A DNA stretch of 9,083 nucleotides from Propionibacteriaceae bacterium. Its GTDB lineage: Bacteria; Actinomycetota; Actinomycetes; Propionibacteriales; Propionibacteriaceae. Position 1 is the stretch's first letter; each line of letters starts with the position of its first letter. Made by a program: the position numbers and the translations under genes. A model generated the notes under the pieces. That model did no database searches, had not been told where the DNA came from, and saw nothing but the letters and a program-made list of their open reading frames with translations. Below are positions 1 through 6,424 of the stretch, in pieces. The stretch lies in the NCBI GenBank assembly GCA_030528545.1, contig JAUMYR010000113.1, positions 1-9,083 of the forward strand. The letters run 5' to 3'.

Positions 1-1483
1 GACGCTGGGTCGCGCTGACCGCCGTCGCGCTCGGCACGTCGCTGGTCATCATGGATGCGACCATCGCCAACGTGGCCCTGCCGGTCATCATCACCGGCCT
101 AGAGTTAACCCCCACCCACGCGGAATGGATGAACGCCGTCTACTCCCTGGTATTCGCTTCCCTCATGCTGACCTCGGGACGGCTTGGGGATCTCTATGGC
201 CGCAAGACGATGTTCCTCATCGGGATCTCAGGGTTCGCGCTCTCGTCGCTGGCGATCGGATTCGCCCCCGATCCGGGCATCCTCATCGCGGACCGGCTCG
301 CTCAGGGAATCAGCGCGGCGATGGTCTTGCCAGCGACCCTATCGAGCATCAACGCGCTGTTCCGCGGGCAAGAACGCCCCGTCGCCTTCGCCGTCTACGG
401 CGCGACTATCGGCGGGATGGCCGCCCTCGGTCCCCTGATCGGGGGGTGGCTCGCGGCCAGCATCTCCTGGCGCTGGGCATTCTGGCTCAACTTGCCGTTT
501 GGGCTGCTCACCCTCGCGCTAGCCGCGTCCACCCTGCCCGAGACCCGCGACCCCCAGCTGCGGCACGGCCTCGACATTCCAGGGACGATACTGGCCACAC
601 TCGGGCTGGGCTGTGTGGTCTTCGGTCTGATCGAGGCGGCCACGTTCGAGTGGTGGCGCCAAGCGGATGACTCCTGGTCGCCCATCCCGCTCGTGATCGC
701 TCTCGGCCTGGGCGCCACTCCTAACCTTCGCCATCGTCGAGGCCCGGCGCAGCCACACCCACCGGCCGGTGCTGGCCCACCTCGGACTGTTCCGGCTCAG
801 GACTTTTCGCTACGGGGCGATCGCCGCGTTCATCGTCCACCTCGGCGAGTTCGGGCTCTTGTTCACCCTGCCGCTGGTGCTCCAGGAGGCCATGGGATAC
901 GGCCCGCTGGGCACGGGAGGGTTGATCCTGGCGCTGGCCCTGGGCACCTTCGTCGCCTCCGGGCTGGTCCCCGCGTTCACCCGCAGGCTCGGCCAGCAAG
1001 GTGTCGTGCGCTTGGGGCTGGCTCTCGAGCTGGGCACCGTCGCCTGCTTGTCCCTGAGCCTGCCGGGGGCCGCCTGGCTGCTGGCGGGCCTGCTGTTCGG
1101 CTACGGGGCGGGGTCGGTCTGGCTACCGCGCAACTCACCAGCGTCGTCCTCGCCGAGGTGCCCCACAAGCTATCGGGGGGAGGCTCCCGACCTCCAGACC
1201 ACCGTCCGCCAGCTCGGCTCAGCCCTGGGGGTGGCCCTCGTCGGCGGGCTGCTGATCTCTTCCCTGGCCGCAGGCACCGAGCAGCGGCTCCATGATGCGT
1301 CCATCCCCGAACCGGCCCGCTCGGGCATCGTGGCGGCCGTGCGCGGCTCGGTCGGGGGGCACCGATCTTGCCTCCGCCGCACTGATGTTGGCCGCCAGGC
1401 TCACCGTGGGGCGCCGCCGCGGGCTTCCTCTCCCTTGGCCTACTCTCGACAATCGCGCTACCCCCTCCAGGAAGAGGCCCTGA
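1..1483 (+). pseudogene. DHA2-family MFS drug exporter, multiply frameshifted, 5' end outside window
   Basis: These are remains of a proton-driven multidrug efflux permease of the 14-helix DHA2 (EmrB/QacA) type. Frame 3 is open from the left edge and gives the helix-1 signature MDATIANVALP at 51-83, then a motif A-like GRLGDLYGRK, the motif C-like ALGPLIGG and the WRWAFWLNLPFG block. Similarity then jumps frames: to frame 1 near 711-721 (one extra base), to frame 3 near 1108-1113 (one G short), to frame 1 in the G run 1175-1180, to frame 2 in the G run 1354-1359, and to frame 3 near 1407-1412. A last shift in the C run 1461-1465 would bring in the frame 2 stop at 1481-1483; this end is a guess, since the frame 1 stop is at 1528-1530 and the frame 3 reading runs to about 1605. 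After splicing, the chain reads as a continuous transporter with no internal stop. The gene is therefore either recently inactivated or affected by indel errors. Substrate cannot be read from the sequence. Confidence 0.85.
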
Positions 1484-1526
1484 CAAAGGAAGACGAAAAC
1501 TCCTCGAAGTGCCCCTCCGAACTCGC

Positions 1527-1554
1527 CTGAGGTGCACTCCTGCTGGGCTAGGCT
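1527..1554 (+). promoter_or_regulatory. Candidate promoter for the Tat-exported protein gene
   Basis: A TAGGCT hexamer at 1549-1554 fits the actinobacterial -10 pattern TANNNT. It lies 16 nt after CTGAGG (1527-1532), a poor -35 match. It would give a leader of about 40 nt before the ATG at 1601. The -35 is weak and chance matches are common, so this is only a candidate. Confidence 0.3.
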
Positions 1555-1600
1555 GGCCGCGAACGGGGCGAAATACATGCAATTGGGGAGGCAAAACCAC

Positions 1601-2263
1601 ATGACACAGCAGCAGCACATCAGCAGACGGAGCGTCGTGAAGGGCGCCGCGTGGGCGACCCCCGCAGTGCTCGCCGCAACCGCGATGCCTGCTTTTGCGG
1701 CATCACGCAATCCATCGGTGGAGTTGCGGACTTTCCTCGCTCGCCACGAGCACAACCAGAAGGGCTATGTCTACCGCTTGGCTTTCGTCGGCGGCACCCC
1801 GGGCAGCCCCTACACGGGCCTTGTCGTGGCGGGGCTCACCCCGGACCACACTATCGAGGGCGCGACCATTGAGCTCATGCTCTCCGATGTGTCCGACGAC
1901 ATGCACTTCGAACCGGATCCGACCAGCGCAATCGGCGACCGGGCGAACCGCTGGTCGCCGCTCGCTCGGATCGGCACCGTCACCAAGAACGGCCGGGTCT
2001 ATGATCACTTCGTCTCCACCTACATCGGGCCGCCGCTGCCCTTCCAGTCCATCTCGATGTCGATTCCGCTAGCGTTCATCTCCCAGAGCATGACGATCGA
2101 CGACCTAGAGCCGACGTCAGGTTACACCATCGCGAAGGCCACCGTGAACGGCAAGACGTTCACGCACGAATCCCCGCCTCGCAACCTGGGCTGGAGCATT
2201 GGAGGGTTCCGTTCCCGTAGCGCTTCCGCCGGACGCGGCAACGCGTTCGCAGTGCTGCCATAG
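1601..2263 (+). CDS. Tat-exported protein of unknown function
   Basis: This 220-residue protein has a clear twin-arginine signal peptide. The motif SRRSVVK (residues 8-14) is followed by an Ala-rich hydrophobic stretch and an AFA cleavage site, so processing is predicted after about residue 33. The product should therefore be folded in the cytoplasm and exported through TatABC. No lipobox, sortase motif, C-terminal anchor or further membrane segment is visible, so secretion or loose wall association is likely. The mature part, about 187 residues, contains no cysteine, is rich in alternating hydrophobic, Thr/Ser, Gly and Pro residues, and looks beta-rich. I do not recognise a domain or catalytic motif. 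ATG 1601 is chosen because GGGGAGG (1585-1591) lies 9 nt upstream; in-frame ATG 1577 and GTG 1532 lack a comparable site and would put extra residues before the signal. It stands alone between the decayed transporter and a hairpin. Confidence 0.85.
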   Translation: MTQQQHISRRSVVKGAAWATPAVLAATAMPAFAASRNPSVELRTFLARHEHNQKGYVYRLAFVGGTPGSPYTGLVVAGLTPDHTIEGATIELMLSDVSDDMHFEPDPTSAIGDRANRWSPLARIGTVTKNGRVYDHFVSTYIGPPLPFQSISMSIPLAFISQSMTIDDLEPTSGYTIAKATVNGKTFTHESPPRNLGWSIGGFRSRSASAGRGNAFAVLP

Positions 2264-2300
2264 GAGAAGACCGCAGCCATCGGATGTGCTAGCAGGACAC

Positions 2301-2341
2301 GTTGTGGGCCGCACGCCACACATGGCGGTGCGGCCCGCAAC
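2301..2341 (+). terminator. Strong GC-rich hairpin, probable terminator of the Tat-protein gene
   Basis: The arms 2301-2318 and 2323-2341 pair over about 18 bp, with one G-U pair and one bulged base, around a 4 nt CACA loop. It starts 38 nt after the stop codon of the upstream gene. No T run follows, so it is not a classic intrinsic terminator; U-less hairpins of this kind are proposed as terminators in high-GC actinobacteria. Its position would insulate the downstream operon from upstream transcription. Confidence 0.6.
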
Positions 2342-2422
2342 GCCATGGACCGGGATCTTTGGTCGCAGGCATGCCTCACCGGCTCCCCAGGTTGGGTTCC
2401 AGGCCTAGTCAGCCCAGCTCCC

Positions 2423-2452
2423 AGGACGCGCCTAGCAGAAGACCAGTAAGAT
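2423..2452 (+). promoter_or_regulatory. Candidate promoter of the fhaA-fhaB-pstP-rodA-pbpA operon
   Basis: TAAGAT at 2447-2452 fits the -10 consensus well and lies about 30 nt upstream of the fhaA start. The best -35 partner, AGGACG at 2423-2428 with an 18 nt spacer, keeps only the central GAC. Its place directly ahead of the first gene of a tightly packed operon supports it; the sequence match alone is modest. Apart from this and the hairpin, 2264-2482 shows only a 10 bp palindrome (2367-2376) and no tRNA or small gene. Confidence 0.4.
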
Positions 2453-2482
2453 TGCGCTGTCGTCCTTGGAGGGAGTACTGCG

Positions 2483-3187
2483 GTGGGACTGTTCGACAGA
2501 GCCGAAAAGAAGATCGAATCGGCGGTCAGCGGTGTCTTCGCCCGCGCCTTCAAAGGCGACGTGCAGCCGATCGAAATCGCGGCTCAGCTGCAACGCGAAT
2601 TGGACGCCGAAGCCAAACTGCTGAGCCGCGATAAGCGACTCGTTCCCAATGACTTTGTGGTGTACCTGTCCGAGCACGACTACAACCGGCTCGCCCCCTA
2701 TTCCAAGACGCTGAACTCCGAGATCATCGCTGAGCTACGGGAATATGCCGCTGAACGCGGCTACATGTTCAACGGTCCCGTTTCGATCCACTACGAGCTG
2801 GACTCCGAACTGCCGACCGGAAAGCTGGGCGTCCGCAGCGCCGCGGTCGCCGGGGTCCAGGCTCCGGAGGTGCCCCTCCGGCCTCGCCTCGGGAGACTGG
2901 TGCTCGAGGTGAACGGGGTCCGTCACCCGCTCGTCGGTTCGCTGGTGATCGGGCGGGGCAGCACCGCTGACCTGCGGATCAACGATCCCGGAATCTCCCG
3001 GGAGCACGCCCGGATCACGGTCGTCGGTTCGCCCGACAACCCCGCCATCACCATCGAAGACCTCGGTTCGACCAATGGGGTGCGGGTCAATGGGATCCGC
3101 ACCACACACGCCGCGCTGACCGAGGGCAGCCGTATCGAGATCGGGTCGACTCGCATGCTAGTGCATGCACCGACGGGGGACGCGTGA
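2483..3187 (+). CDS. fhaA: FhaA-type protein: DUF3662 domain plus C-terminal FHA domain
   Basis: This cytoplasmic phospho-threonine reader has 234 residues. Residues 1 to about 112 form the actinobacterial DUF3662 (FhaA N-terminal) domain, opening MGLFDRAEKKIES. Residues about 136-230 form an FHA domain with its conserved loops: GRGS at 157-160, SREHA at 172-176 and STNG at 196-199, which include the Arg, Ser and Asn that grip phospho-Thr. In mycobacteria FhaA is a PknB substrate and binds the phosphorylated pseudokinase domain of the lipid II flippase MviN, linking kinase signalling to peptidoglycan precursor supply; the same role is inferred here. The start is GTG 2483, with GGAGGGA at 2468-2474 placed 8 nt upstream. 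The linker between domains is only about 25 residues, whereas the Mycobacterium tuberculosis protein is about 527 residues with a long low-complexity linker. It overlaps fhaB by 4 nt. Confidence 0.93.
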   Translation: MGLFDRAEKKIESAVSGVFARAFKGDVQPIEIAAQLQRELDAEAKLLSRDKRLVPNDFVVYLSEHDYNRLAPYSKTLNSEIIAELREYAAERGYMFNGPVSIHYELDSELPTGKLGVRSAAVAGVQAPEVPLRPRLGRLVLEVNGVRHPLVGSLVIGRGSTADLRINDPGISREHARITVVGSPDNPAITIEDLGSTNGVRVNGIRTTHAALTEGSRIEIGSTRMLVHAPTGDA

Positions 3188-3648
3188 ACGATCTCATAGT
3201 CGCCACCATCAAGGTTTCGTTCCTGGCCTTACTGTGGCTTTTCATCCTCTTCGTCACCAACGTGATCCGGACCGATATGTTCGGGCGCAGGGTACCCACC
3301 AGCGATCTGCCGAAACTCTCCGGGGAACCCAAGCGCCGGTCGAGACGCCGTAAGAATCAGCCCACCAGGCTGGTGGTCACGCAGGGGCGCCAGACAGGCC
3401 TTGAGGTGCCAGTCGAGGCCGTTATCAATCTGGGCCGCTCCGCCGATTCCACCATCAACCTGGACGACGACTACGCCTCCACCCGTCACGCCCAGCTGGT
3501 GCAGGAGGACGCTGAGACCTGGAGCGTCAACGATCTACAGTCGACGAACGGGACCTTCGTCAATGGAGTCAGAGTCGTGACCCCGGTGCAGATCCGGATC
3601 GGCGATGTCATCCGGATCGGACGAACTCAGTTGAAGTTGGACCGCTGA
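3184..3648 (+). CDS. fhaB: FhaB (FipA)-type membrane-anchored FHA protein
   Basis: This 154-residue protein has one N-terminal membrane helix (about residues 8-28), a basic stretch around 50-58 (KRRSRRRK) and a cytoplasmic FHA domain from about 62 to the end. The phospho-Thr binding loops are intact: GRS at 84-86, STRHA at 99-103 and STNG at 120-123. Length and layout match mycobacterial FhaB/FipA (about 155 residues), a PknA/PknB-linked protein reported to connect FtsZ and FtsQ at the septum; the division role here is inferred from that homology. The GTG start overlaps the fhaA stop as GTGA, with GGGGGA just upstream at about 3175-3180, so the two FHA proteins are probably made by coupled translation. 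Its stop overlaps the pstP start by one base (TGATG). Confidence 0.93.
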   Translation: MNDLIVATIKVSFLALLWLFILFVTNVIRTDMFGRRVPTSDLPKLSGEPKRRSRRRKNQPTRLVVTQGRQTGLEVPVEAVINLGRSADSTINLDDDYASTRHAQLVQEDAETWSVNDLQSTNGTFVNGVRVVTPVQIRIGDVIRIGRTQLKLDR

Positions 3649-5033
3649 TGTATTCCCTGAGATTTGCGGCGAGATCAGAGGTTGGCCGCGTCCGCAAGAA
3701 CAACCAGGATTCCGGTTATGCCTCGCCGACGCTCATCGCGGTCGCGGACGGCATGGGTGGAGCCGCAGCCGGCGATCTGGCGTCCGCGGTCGCCGTGCGG
3801 GAACTGGCCAGTAGCGATGCTCGCTACGAGGGCGAGGAGATGCTCGAGGCGCTGGCTGGAGCGCTGTCGCGGGCCAACGACGTGCTATGCGCGCTGGTCG
3901 CGGCAGACCCGATGCTGGATGGCATGGGCACCACGGTCTGCGGCGCGATGTTCTCGGGGACCCAGCTCGGGTTGGCCCACGTGGGTGATTCCCGCGGTTA
4001 TCTGCTGCGCGAAGGCAACCTGATCCGGCTGACCCACGACCACTCCTGGATCCAGTCCCTCATCGACGAGGGGAGGCTGACACCGGAACAGGCCGAGACC
4101 CACCCCCACCGCTCGCTGCTACTGAAGGTGCTCAACGGGCAGCCCGCCCACACCCCAGACGTGGAACTCATCGATGTCCGCGAGGGCGACCGCGTCATGT
4201 TCTGCTCCGATGGGCTGTGTGGCCTGGTCCATGACGACGAGATCGCCGGATTGCTCGGCCAAGACGACCTGGAGCAGGCCCTCACCGACCTGGTCGATGC
4301 GGCGAACCAGGCGGGCGGTCCCGATAACATCACCGTGGTGCTGGCCGAGGTCGTCCCCCACTCGGATGAGTTGGACTCCCGCGAGCCCCTCATCGTCGGC
4401 GCCGCCACCGAAAGGGAGATTCCCGATCCCGACTCTTCCCCCTCGTCTCCCGCTTTCCCCGCAGTCACCCCACCGGCGGATTCGGCGGAGGACGAACGCT
4501 ACGCACCGCACCACGGCAAGTTCCGCTGGGCGAGCACCGCCTTCATCGTCATCGTGGCCTTGCTGCTGATCGGCGCGGGCGGGTGGATCACCGACTCCTA
4601 CGCCCGGACCAAGTACTTCGTCGGCGCCAATGGCGAGGTCGTCGCGATATACCGTGGCTTGCCCGGGGACCTGCTCGGGTTCAGGCTCAACGAGGTGGTC
4701 GCTGACCAGAAGACCAAGGTGAAGGACCTGCCGGTCTATCACCAGGACCTCGTGCGCCGCGGTATCTCGGTGGAGTCTTTCGGTAAGGCCGAGGAGACGG
4801 TCGCTGAACTGGCGGCAAAGGCGGAACGCTGCCTCCTGGTCCGTAAACAGCGTCAGGAGTCCTCGGAAACTCCGGGAGAGGCCACGACTCCTACCCCTGG
4901 GGCCAGCCCGTCGGAGCCCGGACCGGCCTCTCCCGAATCTAGTTCCTCCTCCCACGATGGAACCATGGCGGTATCACCCACCGTCAGCAATTCTCCCTAT
5001 CCGAACGCGCCCACCGACCCGGAGGAGTGCTGA
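3648..5033 (+). CDS. pstP: PstP, PP2C-type Ser/Thr protein phosphatase with membrane anchor
   Basis: This metal-dependent phosphatase (461 residues) reverses phosphorylation by the PASTA kinase and resets its targets. Residues 1 to about 236 are the PP2C catalytic domain. Metal-binding acidic residues stand in their usual motifs: NNQDS (D21), VADGMGG (D34), HVGDSR (D114), CSDGL (D188) and GGPDNITVV (D226). An acidic, Pro/Ser-rich juxtamembrane linker (about 240-290) leads to one membrane helix (about 296-314). An extracellular part begins YFVGANGEVVAIYRG, the usual PstP outer domain, and ends in a Ser/Thr/Pro-rich tail (about 402-461) whose last residue is Cys. The Mycobacterium tuberculosis enzyme is about 514 residues, so this one is somewhat shorter. 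The ATG lies in the TGATG overlap with fhaB and has no strong ribosome site of its own, which suggests coupled translation. All catalytic motifs look intact. Confidence 0.96.
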   Translation: MYSLRFAARSEVGRVRKNNQDSGYASPTLIAVADGMGGAAAGDLASAVAVRELASSDARYEGEEMLEALAGALSRANDVLCALVAADPMLDGMGTTVCGAMFSGTQLGLAHVGDSRGYLLREGNLIRLTHDHSWIQSLIDEGRLTPEQAETHPHRSLLLKVLNGQPAHTPDVELIDVREGDRVMFCSDGLCGLVHDDEIAGLLGQDDLEQALTDLVDAANQAGGPDNITVVLAEVVPHSDELDSREPLIVGAATEREIPDPDSSPSSPAFPAVTPPADSAEDERYAPHHGKFRWASTAFIVIVALLLIGAGGWITDSYARTKYFVGANGEVVAIYRGLPGDLLGFRLNEVVADQKTKVKDLPVYHQDLVRRGISVESFGKAEETVAELAAKAERCLLVRKQRQESSETPGEATTPTPGASPSEPGPASPESSSSSHDGTMAVSPTVSNSPYPNAPTDPEEC

Positions 5034-6424
5034 TGGCGGTGCTCGCCGAGGTGCCCGCTCCGGACACCGTCGTGGTCTACGGCAAACGCCGGATGGCCGA
5101 GTTGCTGCTGCTCGTCTTAGCCCAGGCCCTCGGGTTGTCGGGCTGGTTCGTGACCTACCTAAACCAGTACAACAAGCTGCCCGACAACTGGGTCGCGGCC
5201 ACCGTGACGTGGTTCGGGCTGGGTCTCATCGCCCATGTGGTGGTCCGGTGGCGGACGCCGTGGGCCGACCCGATCATGCTGCCGTCGGTATTCCTGCTCA
5301 ATGGGGTGGGCATCGCGATGATCGCCCGGATCGATCAGTTCTCGAACCCACCGAGGGAAGAGGCAGCGGTCCAGCTGATGTGGACCGGTCTCGGCGTGAT
5401 GCTGTTTTGCGTCATCGTGATCGTCCTGCGCGACCACCGGGTGCTCGGACGCTTCAAGTACCTGCTCTTCCTGCTCGGTTTTACGATGCTCATGTTGCCC
5501 TTGATCCCGGGCCTCGGCGTCGAGCGGGGTGGGGCCCAGATCTGGATTGAGATCGCCGGGTATTCCCTGCAACCGGCTGAGTTCGCGAAAGTCGTGTTGG
5601 CCTTCGCCTTCGCCGCCTACCTGAACGAACGCAAGGATCTGCTGGCCCTGGCCGGGAAGCGCTTCCTCGGCATCGACCTGCCGCGTCCGCGCGATTTGGT
5701 GCCGCTGATGCTCATGTGGGGAGCCTCGCTCATCATCCTCGTCGCGCAGAAGGACCTCGGCACCTCGCTGATGTTCTTCGGGTTGTTCTCGGTGATGCTC
5801 TACGTCGCGACCGAACGTCCCAGCTGGCCGATCCTGGCTGGCTTGCTCATCGTGGTCGGGGCGATCGGCGCCTACTACGCGACATCCCATTTCAAGGTGC
5901 GGGTCAACGGCTGGCTCGACCCATTCGGCAACTTCGACCAGAACGAACAGCTCATCCAGGCCCAGTTCGGCATGGCCTGGGGGGGGCTGAGCGGTCGTGG
6001 CTGGGGGCTGGGACGCCCCTATCTGACGCCGATCTCCAAGTCCGACTTCATGATCGCCTCACTTGGGGAAGAGCTGGGTCTGGTTGCGCTATTCGCCATC
6101 ACCCTGGTCTACGCCATCATCGTGATGCGGGGGCTGCGCGCCGCGCTGACCTGCCGTGACGGATTCGGCAAATTGCTCGCCTGCGGGTTGTCCTTCGTCG
6201 TCGGGCTACAGGTATTCACCATCATCGGCGGTGTCACCCGGCTGCTCCCGCTCACCGGTCAGAACGCCCCCTTCATGAGCCAGGGAGGCTCCTCACTGGT
6301 CGCCAACTGGGCCATGCTCGCGGTCCTCATGGTCGTCAGCCATGCCGGTCGCCGCCCCCAGTTGACCCCTCCCGCCGATCCCGTGGTCGACCTGTTGGAC
6401 GAGAACACGAGGGTGATCTCATGA
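5033..6424 (+). CDS. rodA: RodA/FtsW-family SEDS peptidoglycan glycosyltransferase
   Basis: This polytopic membrane enzyme polymerises lipid II into glycan strands and normally works with a class B penicillin-binding protein, here most likely the product of the next gene. The 463 residues contain about ten to twelve hydrophobic helices. SEDS landmarks are present: QPAEFAK (180-186), QKDLGTSL (239-246), WLDPFGN (294-300, containing an Asp in the WLDP block), GMAWGGLSGRGWGLG (313-327), SDFMIASLGEELG (337-349) and the C-terminal GVTRLLPLTGQNAPFMSQGG block (400-419). Its position between pstP and pbpA fits RodA rather than the division homologue FtsW, which usually sits in the dcw cluster. ATG 5033 is chosen: it overlaps the pstP stop (TGATG) and has GGAGGAG at 5021-5027, whereas GTG 5027, two codons upstream, has no site. 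The final bases overlap pbpA as ATGA. Confidence 0.95.
   Translation: MAVLAEVPAPDTVVVYGKRRMAELLLLVLAQALGLSGWFVTYLNQYNKLPDNWVAATVTWFGLGLIAHVVVRWRTPWADPIMLPSVFLLNGVGIAMIARIDQFSNPPREEAAVQLMWTGLGVMLFCVIVIVLRDHRVLGRFKYLLFLLGFTMLMLPLIPGLGVERGGAQIWIEIAGYSLQPAEFAKVVLAFAFAAYLNERKDLLALAGKRFLGIDLPRPRDLVPLMLMWGASLIILVAQKDLGTSLMFFGLFSVMLYVATERPSWPILAGLLIVVGAIGAYYATSHFKVRVNGWLDPFGNFDQNEQLIQAQFGMAWGGLSGRGWGLGRPYLTPISKSDFMIASLGEELGLVALFAITLVYAIIVMRGLRAALTCRDGFGKLLACGLSFVVGLQVFTIIGGVTRLLPLTGQNAPFMSQGGSSLVANWAMLAVLMVVSHAGRRPQLTPPADPVVDLLDENTRVIS

Noticed and set aside
1532..1600. Longer N-terminus for the Tat-exported protein (GTG 1532 or ATG 1577)
   Set aside because: The strong GGGGAGG site is placed correctly only for ATG 1601, and the extra residues would precede a complete Tat signal.
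2264..2482. Possible tRNA or riboswitch in the 219 bp gap before fhaA
   Set aside because: No cloverleaf, TΨC-like GTTCGAATC or known riboswitch core was found; the only strong structure is a single hairpin.
2199..2634. Plus-strand open frames crossing the intergenic region and the start of fhaA
   Set aside because: They overlap known genes in other frames, lack a convincing ribosome site and run through the hairpin; protein composition is low-quality Arg/Pro-rich.
4119..4955. Long open frame on the minus strand (278 codons) inside pstP, with similar ones at 977-1618 and 5159-5890
   Set aside because: They lie opposite well-supported genes or the transporter remnant, have skewed Arg/Gly/Pro or Gln/His-rich composition, and carry no recognisable domain; such mirror frames are expected in high-GC coding DNA.
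5027..5032. Earlier GTG start for rodA
   Set aside because: It falls inside the GGAGGAG site region and has none of its own; ATG 5033 makes the usual TGATG coupled start.
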